A DNA stretch of 64,000 nt from NCBI RefSeq assembly GCF_000247815.1, contig NC_021681.1, positions 6,886,412 to 6,950,411 of the forward strand. The letters are read 5' to 3'. Made by a program: the position numbers and the translations under genes. The notes below the pieces were generated by a model. The model was not told the origin of the DNA. It worked only from the letters and a program-made list of their open reading frames with translations, and searched no databases. This DNA is from Ficedula albicollis. Lineage: Eukaryota > Chordata > Aves > Passeriformes > Muscicapidae. Shown in pieces: positions 1-33,800 of the stretch; the stretch's first letter is position 1, and the number at the start of each line of letters is the position of its first letter.

Positions 1-540
1 TCAGGAGCCAAACTGGGCCGGGTAAGGAACCTGCTGTCCAAAGTCAGCAGAGACATTAAGAGCCATTAACACCCATACCTTCACCCATCGAATTTTTGTA
101 AAGACATTAACACATCTTTCCTATCATTAAGCAGTTGAAAGTAGAGCAATGGAGCGAGCTGTTAGGGATTTTTACATTTGCCAGAGAATGTGGCTTCTTT
201 GTGAGGCTGGCCGGAAGGTGGGAGTGCACCAAGGGTTGCATAGTAGTTTCTGCCGTGTTCCAAATTAAGTAGTTTTTCCAGAAAGCCTCAAGCTCCATTT
301 CATGTCACCACCACCCTCCTTGAAGGCTGAGCTGGGGCTGCTCAGCCTCGGGAGGGGCCCCCATCCCTGTGTGTCCCTGTCCACAGGGAGGGCTCAGAGA
401 GCCCAGGCTCTGCTCCGGGGCTCCAGCAATGGCACCAGAGGAACGGCCAGGGACTGATCCCAAGAAGTTCCCCCTGCACAGGAGACAGAACTTCTTCCCA
501 GGACAGTGCCCCAGCCCTGAACAGAGGGTGTGGGCTGTGC

Positions 541-685
541 TCACAGGGGATATTCCAGAGTCCTCCGGATACAATCCGATGCCCTGTGCTCTGGAATGCC
601 CCTGCTGGAGCAGGGGGGTGGGAGCACATGAGCCCCTGCGGGCCCTCCCAGCCTGGCCCCATCCCGGTATTCCGTGATTCCCGGC
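541..685 (+). mobile_element. CR1 retroposon 3' fragment
   Basis: The order of blocks matches the CR1 3' tail: a TATTCCAGAG start, a CCCTGTGCTCTGG block, CCCCTGCTGGAGCAGGGG, a CCTCCCAGCCTGGCCCCAT block and a final GTATTCCGTGATTC. It is 5'-truncated, as most CR1 copies are. It is diverged and GC-shifted, so it is old. Judged from memory of the CR1 consensus. Confidence 0.6.
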
Positions 686-794
686 AGGCGATGTCTTGTG
701 AAGGGAAGGAAAGAGCACAAGGACCACTCAACATATGGCACTGCTGGTATGTCGTATTTGCATAGTGTAGCACAACACTCTCTGGGGAGCCCTT

Positions 795-800
795 AATAAA
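795..800 (+). terminator. Candidate poly(A) signal of an upstream gene
   Basis: AATAAA in the context CCTTAATAAATGTTTAATG, about 100 bases before the ATG16L1 promoter repeat. It may end the 3'UTR of a plus-strand neighbour whose coding part lies left of the window. No coding exon supports it. Confidence 0.35.
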
Positions 801-839
801 TGTTTAATGTTCACTCACAGTAACACTCGTGCTTTAAGA

Positions 840-22664
<21,825 letters not shown>

Positions 22665-24055
22665 CTGACGGAGGGTGCAAGGCTGTGCCTGGTGCTGCTG
22701 CTCTGTGGCTGCATAGCATGGAGACCCGAGCCCAGATCCATCCAGAGTCAGCATACTGATAAGCACATGGGCTTTGCTTTCCAGAGGGAAGTTGTAAAGC
22801 AATGGAGAAAGGAGCCTGAGTCAGAGACTTCTCATGGCCATAACTGCACTGTGGCACTCGGACTCAGAACGGGATTAGCTGTTGTAGATGGAGAATGCTA
22901 CTTAGTCATGCCTTTACTTGCAGTATCTATGCAGCACGTGGAGCTGAAGATACTAGCGGGATTCCTCACCAGACAGCTGTGCCAAATATCCTGTCACACA
23001 AATGTATCTACAGCACTTCTGAGGTGGAAACTTTGGAAAGAAGTCATTGTTTATGCTGATTTAAAGCATGTCCTGTCTCCTGTGTTCTGTTCTGGTGGCC
23101 TAGCTCAGGCATGGGGTGAGAAGATCCTGAAACACATCCTAGGCAGTTTGAAGTGTTGGAACAGCTTTTAAAGTGAGTCTCCCATGGCTCTGACAGCTCT
23201 GCCTTTGAGTCATCAACTCATTTTGGATCTGTTCTGATCCTGACACAGGCTTTCCAGTACTGTCATGTGAACTCTGTGTATCAGTTCTTGAGGCAACGGT
23301 TTGTTCTTTAGGACTTCTGCACCCTTATATTGAAATGCCCTTCAACAGCTTGGGTGTCACAAAGTAGGAGGTTTTTTAATCTTTTTATACCACAGGCAGT
23401 TTCGTTACCAAGTGTGAGAAGAGAGCTAAGCTTTTTGAGGTTGTTGTAAAAGTTGTGCTGCAGTGATGAGGAATGTAGTAATCCTGTGACTTCAGTCCTG
23501 GAATACCAAGATGTTTGGTCCCTTTTTCTGTTCATCCGTCCTGTCCTGGCGGCTGTCAGTACACAGGGGAGCAGTGGCATCAAATCCCAAATCCATTGTT
23601 TTGGTGCTGGCAATTCCAGGCCACTTGCCCTGTTCTTGAGCACACGTGCAATATTCCCATTTGCGCTGGAGCCCTCTGTGGTATGGAGCGGTGTCTTAGC
23701 TCTGTCCTGTTCTGGCACCCTAAACCATGATGTGAACTGAGTGTGAGCTACCTGGCATATCTTTATCCAGCCAAACCTTTCCACATCATTTGGGCCTCAA
23801 GACAAGCCACCAGCGTTTTACTGCCTTTTTATTTGCACTTTATTTTCTTCTTTCCCAATAGTGTTTTACCATGGAAGTGTGTTCTTTGGAGGGGCTGGGT
23901 TGGAGGAGCTGCTCTGACAGGCTCCCTCTAACCCAGCCTTTCTTACAGACACTTTCTGCAGAGGGGAATTAGAGTATATGGGGCAAAATTTTTATTTATT
24001 CAGCTGCCCATAAGAACTTGATTGTAAATAAACCTGTGTTCTGCTTTTAAAACCC
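22665..24055 (+). other. ATG16L1: ATG16L1 3' untranslated region
   Basis: Extends from the stop codon to just past the poly(A) signal at 24027. The ORFs inside it (22692-23171 plus, 23308-23784 minus, 23453-23740 plus) have no family resemblance. No repeat was recognised. Confidence 0.8.
24027..24032 (+). terminator. ATG16L1: ATG16L1 poly(A) signal
   Basis: AATAAA in TTGTAAATAAACCTGTGTTC, followed by T/GT-rich sequence (GTTTATTTGTGCATCTGTGT) within about 60 bases. It is the first such signal seen after the stop codon. Confidence 0.85.
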
Positions 24056-27000
24056 CACACTCCTCTGATTGGTTTATTTGTGCATCTGTGTGTGAGATCT
24101 TGTTTGGAATGAGTGCAGCGGGGGACCTGCAATATCATTTTCCTGGTGAGTTGTGGGATTTTATGTAGAGGGGGAAAAGGGATCATGCTCTTATCTGGGG
24201 CTAGATGTCCTGCAGGTGCAGCTTGGGCTTGCCCTGTCTCAGTTGTCCTGCCTTGAGAATGAAGGAAGTTCTTGCCTCATTGAACAAGTGCCTCTGTCCT
24301 TGAAAGGTTGATGTATTGTTAGATGTTTTAGATAAACTACTGAACTGAGGAAATCAGGATCTGTATTTCAAACACTGCTGAAAATAGGCATATTCTTCTG
24401 CTGTGAGACTTTGCTACCTTGCCAAGTTTTTAAGAAAGGAACAGGAGTTGAACATTTCTTTAAAAACAAAACCCCTCTTGAAGATGTTGCTCTGGTTCCA
24501 GCTTCAGATTAATGAAGCAAAGTCTTCAGCTGTTCCATGTACAGATTTCATAACTAATATTCATCACTGGCCACCCTCCTTTTTTCATAAGAAAATGAGC
24601 TTTTATCCAGCTCATGGAAGTGAGAACTGTAACAAAAATGGAAAGTTGGCATTCTGAGCAGTTTCTATAGGAAAGATATTTTTTTCTTCTGCCTGTTGCA
24701 GTGGCAGATGGTCCTTGAAAAGGCACCTGCCACGAGTCCAGGTGACCTTGGTTACTGCAGGAAAGCAGATCATGAAGTGGCAAGTCAGCATGATGAAAGA
24801 TTATTGGGAGATTAGCATAATAAAAACTGCAGGCTCTGCTGAGGAGGATCAGAATGGGTTTAGGATGTTTATAATTTAGACTGCTGCACTTGTGTTTTTC
24901 TACAGCATGGACACAGATCTTACCCAAAGGGCTTTGTTAGGCCCATTGGTGCTGTTATGAAGCAGGTTAATAATGTTGAAGGATTATGGCTAGCTAGCTA
25001 AGTCCCTTAATCATTTTAGATTAAAGTTCCTTAGCACCAAGATATGTAAGAAATTCTAGTGAACAATTTTAGCTTTTCTTTTTTTTCCTATATTTTCATT
25101 ACTTCTGTTGCCTCCTTTTCCGCTTCAGCCTGCGGAGAGAAGAAGAGCAAATGAAGGTACCTGCAGTGCAGGGGTGGCTGTAGCAGTTTTGCTGCCATAG
25201 ATGGAGCTGCCCTTCAGGTGGATTTGGGGGTGGGTTGGGCATCTTTCTCTGGATTAAGGGTGCACTAGGAACATGTGTTACGGAGAAGCTGTTTCCAAAA
25301 TTCCCTGAAGATGTTTGCAGTGGTACATGTACCAACAGGAATGCTCATCCTCTCCTGGAAAACTAATAACCCTGCAGTGGCTGCAGCACACACTTTTACA
25401 AAAGCAGCTTCCTCCCTTTTGCTTTTGCAAAGTGTGACTGAGTTTCTTCTCTGGGGTTTCTTCCTTCTGACAATAAGGATCTGACTTTCCTTCTGCAGCA
25501 TGTGGGAATTTCTGTGGTTCCAGCCTGGCTGGTTTATGTTTGCCAGAGTTGATTAGACAGAATAATGATTAGGCTCTCCAAATAATCCACATCCAGTTAA
25601 TAAAATACTGCTGGAACCCTGAAAGAGCTGAGGAACATTGGTTCTGTCATTCATTTCTTTTGAACTATATTCAGGCAAATGTCAGTGATTGTGAAAAACA
25701 AGCTTGATCTGTGACTGTGAGGTTACTTGAGCTGGAGGGAGCTGTTAGGCTGGCAAGTGGACAGGCTATCATGTGATCCTTGTAATCAAATGAACAGATG
25801 CAGCCAGAGGAAAGCTACATCTGTTCCTGCAGCTCACAAGCTGAAAGTTAACACATACTGTTGTGCAAAATACCAGGGCCAAATTCACTGGTGGGGGGAA
25901 AGCTACTCTTGGAAGATTAAGGAATAGAAAAGCTGAAGTTAATTGAAATACCTGTGTTTCTTAAATCCCAGGTGTTGTGCTTTTGTAAGTAAATTAAGGA
26001 GGGGATTGAACAAACCAGCAGTGCATTGTTTTGCACCAGCATGTCAGTGGGATGCTGGTGAAGCAGTAATAGGCAAATTGCTTAGTGATCATGAGAATAT
26101 GGCATCAAAATGGCATTTTAGTGTTTTATAAACTCCCTTTTCATAAATGGCTCTTGTCTTTCAGTTTCTTACCAGGCTGGGTGTCTTGCAGCCCTAGGAA
26201 GGAGGAGGTAGAGCATTAGAATAAACTGCTTTCAGTAGCTGTCCTGTACCACATGAGTCTGTAGTCTTTGCAAAACATGTGAACAGGACATTGTCGACCT
26301 CTTCACTGACTACCTGAGTATCCTTAGGTAATGCCTTGTTGCTGACTTAACCACTTCCCAGCTGAATCTTATCCCAGGTACAATATTTGCTCTTGGAGAG
26401 GGATTAATTCTTGAAATCCTGGATATACGCAACTAGAGAAGAGCTTTCAAATCCCCTACAAATTGTCTTCGTTGTTTGTGAATAGGGCAGTAGTTCCCTC
26501 TGGGAGATGCAAAGAAGCATAGGACACAGCTGCCTTGGAAAATTCCTCTTCAATAGTTTAGAAGTTCACATCACTGTCCCCGGAAGCTCCTGTGCCATTT
26601 GGAACACAGCAAGGTATTTGATGTTATTTGCTGATGTGTTTCTTTGAGTCTACAGCATGAGTATCATGGCTAGTCAGCTACAGATACTGGTGTGGGCTTG
26701 AAAAACATACTTAATAAAAATAGAAATGCTTACATGTGTATGGTCTGTTTCTAATGTCTGCCTTATATTTTTTTTCAGCTTTCTAAGAAGCCAAGTGATC
26801 CCTTTTTCTATGGTTTGTTGTCTGCAAATAAGCCCTAGAAGCTGTTTCACTCTTGAAGCAGTTTCACAATGGGAAAACAAGCAGAGAAATAGAATGGGAG
26901 AAAAGGGCAAGGACATTCATACTCCATCAGAGCTGATCTCTGTCTAACACAGTGCTCTCATTCACACAGCTCTGATGGTGAGGAGTGTAAGGACAGAGTA

Positions 27001-27711
27001 TGTGTGGAGTCATCCTTTCCTGATGCTGCTCCCCTGCTTCAGAATCTTACAGGGTTAAGGTTGCTTCTGGATCCTTGTCCAGCAGCTGCCAAAAGCCTTT
27101 TTCCCTGTGAATGTGTCTAATCCTGTGATTCAATTCATATTGCTACTTCTAGAGACACTTTAAATTTTCTGTTAACTGGGGAAATGCTTCACCTTATTAC
27201 TTACAACAAAAGGAAAACCTAATCTCTCTGCTTTGTACCACTTAAGTTTTCTGGACTTTTCTCTCTGGATCCCTTGTGGTCTTCCCTTCTCTCCTTTTTC
27301 TTTTCTTTCCTATTCTTTTCTTCCCCCACCGCCTTCCTCTCCCTCCTTATTTTTCTCCTCCTGAAGAATTTTTTTCCATGTATTTTCTATCCCTTAGATG
27401 CAAGCTTTTCCCTATCTCTAAGTATAATTGTTGCCTTTCTGGGCAGGTGGCTGGGCTGTTCTATCCTTATGGTGCCTATGGTTTGAGCTCAGTGCTGCTC
27501 TGCCCATAATGGGTTGCACTGGGTTCTGGTTGAGGAAATCGCAGCAGGACAGATGAGTTTTCATTTGGGGGTTGATCTGACTCCTTACCAACACAAACCA
27601 CCTTTGTAGCTTTTAGACAAGCCACCATTTGGATGTGTGTGAGGTTCTGAAACAGCACAGGAGTACAGTACTTTACCTATGGCTTTTATCTCATCCACCT
27701 GTTTTTCCCAG
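24056..27711. other. ATG16L1-SAG intergenic region
   Basis: No coding exon, RNA gene or recognisable repeat. The SAG promoter and any untranslated first exon must lie here, but I cannot place them. A C/T-rich stretch at about 27275-27365 is low-complexity. ORFs in this stretch are short and unrelated. Confidence 0.6.
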
Positions 27712-27879
27712 GCATCTGGTGCAGGACATTTTGGGATAGAAAAGCTTCATTTACCCAGTGTCACATCTCTGTCTTTGACCATGAGCTGCCCTGAGTCTCA
27801 AAAGACCAGAATTGGTGGGAAGAGTGCTGATTCTCCCCCAAAACAAGTTATCTTCAGAAAAAGCACCCGTGACAAAGCT
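27712..27879 (+). CDS. SAG: SAG first coding exon
   Basis: The ATG at 27781 starts [20 protein letters not shown], then [13 protein letters not shown]; donor GTGAGT at 27880. An acceptor (TTTTTCCCAG) before 27712 suggests a 69-nt 5'UTR part and an upstream non-coding exon. An upstream in-frame start is unlikely because homology begins at KQVIFRK and mammals have about 15 residues before it. Confidence 0.9.
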
Positions 27880-30800
27880 GTGAGTACAGTAATAATGGGC
27901 TTATTTAGGTTTGAGTTTTACCTGTAGTTAGACTGGAGACTTACTAGAAAGCTCTTTCCCATCCTCGTTATTTTTTTCTGAAGAAGGAGCATGAACCATA
28001 TTACCACTAAGTTTGAGGAGATGGTGTAAACAGTTTTAGGGCAAACTTTCCATGTGTTATAATACAAGAGAAGGCAGCTCACCTCACTCTCCTACTGGGT
28101 TTTACTTCTGCTGGTAAATGTTTAAAACAAAGCTGATTCATTGTCATGCCAAGCAGACAGTACCAAAAATCTTGAAATCTACACTTCTTTGTCCCATGCA
28201 AAAGTATTTGTGTTGCACCTTTGGGAGTTGGTCTAGATCAGGTCTTCAGTTCTGATGTCCTGAAGCATATGAATAATCCTGTTGAGTCTGATGGGGGTTG
28301 CATGTTTACTGGAAAAAAATTAAATATTCCATTTAAAATGGAATTATTCTGATGTCTGCAAGATTTATAGTTCTCTGTTGTGTGTGTCCCCCTTCCCTCA
28401 ACAACCACAAACATTTTATAGATCAACTGTGGCCTTTGTAGTTCAACTGTGGCCATCCTCTCCCCACAGCTGACCATCTACCTGGGAAAGCGGGACTTCA
28501 TTGATAATGTAGGGAATGTGGAACCTGTGGGTAAGTCCACAAGGTTATGTGCTGCTCTTCCTGCTCTCAACCCTGCTTATCCTCTGTTAATCTTGATTTT
28601 TTCCCTTTCTTTCAGATGGTGTTGTATTGGTGGATCCTGCTGTTATCAAGGGAAAAAAAGGTTTGATGTTTTATGCAATGTATGTCTCAGAAATTGTTTG
28701 CCTTTCTGAGTGGGGTGCTAAGCTAGAACCTCTTTGTTCTTTTAAGGGTACAAATGTAACTCTCTTCCCCAGTGAATGGGCTTCTTATCAATGTAATGTC
28801 TGTTGTTACACATGGGATGAGTACTCACTGGGTTATTCAAGTGTTGAAATGAGTTTCCCTGTCTCCCTGAGGCAGGAGATGTCTGGCTTCACTGTTACCC
28901 TGCTGCATGTTTCATCTGTCCTGTGCTTCTTGGCAGTGTTTGTGTCCCTGACCTGTGCGTTCCGCTATGGCCAGGAGGACATTGATGTGATTGGCCTCAC
29001 CTTCCGCCGGGACCTGTACTTCTCCAGGGTCCAGGTGTACCCACCTGCTGACAAGCCAGAGTCTCTCACCCTCTTGCAGGAATCTCTGCTAAAGAAGCTG
29101 GGGAAAAATGCTTATCCCTTTGTCTTTACAGTAAGTATCTCAGAAGAGCCTCTGATTCTCTTCTTGTCTGTACTTACCAGGCTGTTGAGGCCTGGGGATG
29201 GACTGAAGATGAGAATTAACAGTGAATTCATGTTCTGCAAGTTCCAATTTTGAGTGACAAGGTGGTGTTGCCAATGTTTTTCTTTCTTCTTGCAATCCTG
29301 AGAGGTAAAGTGCAAGAAGATCCTAACTGTGCAGTGATCACAGCACTGTGAGAAGTGCTCTTAAAAAAGGCAAGGGAATTTGCAATGGCTTTATGCTAGC
29401 AACAGCCCTATATATCCTTGCCTTCCCCTTCCTGAGGGGCTGGAATACTTTTTACCATTGCCCCAGTGCCAAATCCTTTTCCTTTAAAAATTTTGTGGAT
29501 CAAGTAAAGAGATGAAAAGGTCTTTACCAGATATTGTCAGCAAATGACAGCTGACTGCCAAATTCTAACAGGAAATCCTTCCCCTGCTGTCAGTCATATG
29601 TCTGTCTTAGTGTTCCTGAGGAAGATTCATGTCATGCATGGACTTCTTTTCTTCTTTCTTGACTTTTAAAGTATTTTTGGAAGAGAGGGATGTTTTCATA
29701 TAAGGCAAGTATACTAGCCAGAATTCCAAGTAGTTACTGCATTACAATAAGTGACCTCTTCAGGACTGCTTTTGTGAGCAGTATGTTACCTAAAACATCT
29801 GTGTGCTATTGCTTTGGGGCATTTCTTCTTCTTCCTCCTGCAGTTTCCAGATTACCTGCCTTGTTCAGTCTGTCTGCAGCCTGCACCTCGTGATGTTGAT
29901 AAGGTGAGGCCAGTGGGACACTTGTACTTATCATGGTTAAGGAAAGTCAGATGGTGTTGATAAGGTGAGGCCAGTGGGACACTTGTGCTTATCACGGTTA
30001 AGGAAAGTCAGATGGAAAAAAAAAATCATGTGAATTTGTTTAGCTTGAGAGTAGGACAAGGTGATACTGATTTTACTGTGCTGTGCCACGAATGTCAAGA
30101 ACTAGGGGCTACAAGTATGTGTCACAGAACTGAGTTGAAATCCTCAAAATAAGAAAGGGAATCCAAACAAATAGCAGCAAGATTACAAAATCTGCAGTGC
30201 TATAGCTTCTTTAAGACTATCACATGATTTGTGGGTTGGCTGCACATAAAATGATTGTGGCTATGAGGCTACATGAAAGAAGACTGAGTGCCTAAAATCT
30301 CATGGGTTGCTATAAATAACATGTGTTAAGACCTGCCCTGAATTAAATGCAGAGAAGAGATGGCTTGTACACATGTGTAAACGGAACAAAAACCCTGTAG
30401 AAAAAAAATCACTAAATATTTGCCCTGAATTAAATGCAGAGAAGAGATGGCTCGTATACATGTGTAAACAGAACAAAAACCCTGTAGAAAAAAATCACTA
30501 AATATAATATGTTCTTCAAGGTTTCTGATACTGTTAAAAATATTCCTTTTATACTTGACTGGATGCTTGTCTGGACAGCAGAACTAGACAGTCAGCCAGG
30601 CAAAGTGGGATGAGGGTTGTAGAATCTATTGCAAAGAGGATAACCCTTATGCCAGGGAATGATATTCTAGCAAAAATGTCTCTGTAGAGCATTACCAGGG
30701 GCTCACACAGGTGCCTCACGACCCTATAAACCTGTTAAAGCAAAGGTTAGCTTGGCATGATCACTTCCACTCCTTAGATGCTGGTTTTGGCATTACAAAG

Positions 30801-33800
30801 CCAACTCAGAAATTCAGTTCAGAAACACAGGGTGGACCAGAGAGCATGGTGTGACCTTTCCAGCACTGGTATCACAGGAAGCCTTTCAGGAGCTGGCATG
30901 TCATCTTTCAGAGGCTGTGATTAAGCCTCACTTATCAGAAGCATTGTAGAACAGGTGGATATGCCAACACCAGTTGTCAGGGATGTCTGTGACAGTGGTG
31001 GGAGGCCAGAATAATTTGCAGCTGGCAGGAGTCTGCCCGTGTCTGGTGTGCAGAAAGATTCTGAAACATCTGCAGATGTTCTAATCCTGATTTCACAGCT
31101 ATACTCTCTCTCTCTGGCAGACTTGTGGTGTGGACTTTGAGGTGAAAGCTTTCTCAACAGAAAATGTGGAAGAGAGAGTTCATAGGAGGTAACAGGATGT
31201 GTCTCTCCAGCTTTGCCTTAGAGGGGGTGGATGTTTCAGTGATGCCCCTTGGTTGTTTGTTCAGCTTTGCCCCCGTGTCAGTGACTTCTGGGGTGTGAGC
31301 ACATGGGAATGCAGAACTCCAGTCTCTGCCAAGCACCAGGTGTCACCTGTCACATTGTCATGTTGTCCTCTGATGATTCCCAGGAACTCTGCACGTCTGC
31401 TGATCCGTAAGATGCAGTATGCTCCGGAGAAGCCAGGACCCCAGCCTTGTGCAGAGACCACCTGGCAGTTCTTTATGTCCAACAAGCCCCTGCACCTGAA
31501 AGCTTGCCTCAGTAAAGAGGTGAGGGGGCATTGCCCTCAGGCTGGGGGCGTTGTGGTATCTGCAGGCCAGTGGGCATTTTGCTGTTTTCTCAGGTGAGAC
31601 TGACTTGTCCCAGCACTCAAGGGCTCTAATGTAATTTCTGTCAGTGGCTACTGCTAGGGGTGGCTGAAATCCTGTTATCAAACACTATTGAAGTAATTGA
31701 AGGAAGCATCATGAGTAGCTAGGAAGGGTCATCTTCCCCTCTCTGGTCTCTGTGAGGTGTAATCTGGGAGAACAAGAGGGGTTTAGGGTTTGGAAGAAGG
31801 CTCCTGGCTGGATTTCTAAGCATCACATTCCTTCTAGGTATACTACCATGGTGAACCCATTCCAGTCACTGTCACCATCAACAACAGCACAGAGAAAACA
31901 GTGAAGAAGATCAAAGTCCAGGGTATGTTTTTACTGTTGCTTGGGATTCTTTGAGTGCAATAGGACAAAAAGACAGAATTTAGTGCTTGTAACAGCTTAA
32001 GCAGGCAGTTAGGAATATCAGGAATTTGGCCCTCCCTCTGTGTCTTCATCAAGTGAAGTGCTGTAGCTTTTTTCCTGATTCTTGTGGTTACTTGTATGTC
32101 TTAATTTCAGACACCAGATTGTTCCCCCTAGAAAAAGAGAAAGGGTCTGGCGCCTGCAGTGGGCAATGCAGATGTGGTAAAAGTGAGGGAAAGTCCATCC
32201 TTTTTGGGAGGTCAGTGGGAAGGGCTCCCTGTCAGTGTGGTGCTCCTGCTAACTGTGAATGTGCCTAGATAACATACAGCTTTGCTTGGTGTTCCAGAAA
32301 TCTCTGGCAGTGTGAGAAGCAGCCACTCTGCCAGCAGCAGTGTCATTCCTCCTGAGGAAGCTGAGGGCAGGGGCTGAGCTTCATTGCTGTGCCAGTGCTT
32401 TGTATGTGAAAGCAGTGTCATTCCTCCTGAGGAAGCTGAGGGGAGGGGCTGAGCTTCATTGCTGTGCCAGTGTTTCGTATGTGACCCTACAGGTTTTCAT
32501 CCCATAAGCTGCAGAGCTGGGGAACACAGTCTGAAAAGCAAAGGATGGGAAAGAGAAAAGAAGGCAGGGAGGGAACAAAATGTCTGAGGTTCCTACAGAA
32601 GTGTAGCAGAGAAAGCTGTTTATGTGCCAGTCTGGGATGCACTGCGATTCCTAAATATTTTTAGGTTCTTTTTCATGCCTCTGTTAGGCTTAAAAAGACA
32701 TTGTTGGTCTTAGATTCTCTCCTCTTCAGTGTTTCAGTCAGAATTACCCTGGAATTTTTGTGTAGGATTGGAGAATATGCACCATTTGTTACCACAGGCT
32801 CTCTGCGATTCCTAAATATTTTTAGGTTCTTTTTCATGCCTCTGTTAGGCTTAAAAAGACATTGTTGGTCTTAGATTCTCTCCTCTTCAGTGTTTCAGTC
32901 AGAATTACCCTGGAATTTTTGTGTAGGATTGGAGAATATGCACCATTTGTTACCACAGGCTCTCTGCTCATGCTGTCTCCTGAATGCATATGCATGGGCT
33001 GTAGGCACACAAGAGAGATCAGGACCAGAGGTAAAAGCAGGCCCAGACAGAGAAGGAAGAGGGACATCTTTATAATGGAAAGAGAGAATCCCAAGAGAAA
33101 TTGTGTGTTACTGACTTTCTGAAAGGCCAAATGCCTTTCAGGGAAAACAGATTTTGGCCATTGGTGTGCTGTTGGTCTCTGTCCAGGTCAGGCTGTGTGA
33201 CCTGGTGGTCCCTTCAGGCTCTAAATGGATGGGGTTTTCTGCTGTCTTCACCATGTTTCCCATTCCTGGGCCTTGGGGTGAGGACAGCTGTGTTGTTTGT
33301 GGTGCATGCACACACCTCAGTGATCACTTTCTTCTTTTTCCCTCAGTGGAGCAGGTGGCCAATGTGGTGCTGTACTCCAGTGACTTTTATACCAAAGTGG
33401 TGGCTGCTGAGGAAGCACAGTGAGTGAATGCTCCTGCTCTTTCAGACCCTTTTGATTCCCCTTGTCATGAAAATGGCTTTTCCAACCTAAACTATTCTAT
33501 TATTCTGTGGTTTTGACCTACTTTTCTGCTGTAATGTGAAATTAAGTGTTTTCTAAGTGCTTATTTTTCTCTGCTGATTATTAAGGGAATTTTGCTGACT
33601 GGATTAGAGGTGGACAACTGAATTTGCACAGATAAATTCCTCTCCTTTTGAGCAGCTTTGTATCTGTTTTGAAATTCTCCTAGTTGGGTGTGTAACAAAC
33701 CACAGTATATCACTTCCCTTTTTATTTTCAGGGAGAAGGTGCAGCCAAACAGCAGCCTGACCAAGACACTGACACTTTTGCCCTTGCTTGCAAATAACCG

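Noticed and set aside
22692..23171. 159-codon ORF after ATG16L1
   Set aside because: Lies wholly in the 3'UTR, has no family resemblance and no splice or Kozak support.
28627..29253. 208-codon ORF as a single gene
   Set aside because: It is SAG exons 3 and 4 read through the stop-free intron between them and on into intron 4.
29965..29970. Second GTGAGG as the real SAG exon 5 donor
   Set aside because: It adds 61 nt, breaks the frame and meets a stop; the first donor joins exon 6 correctly.
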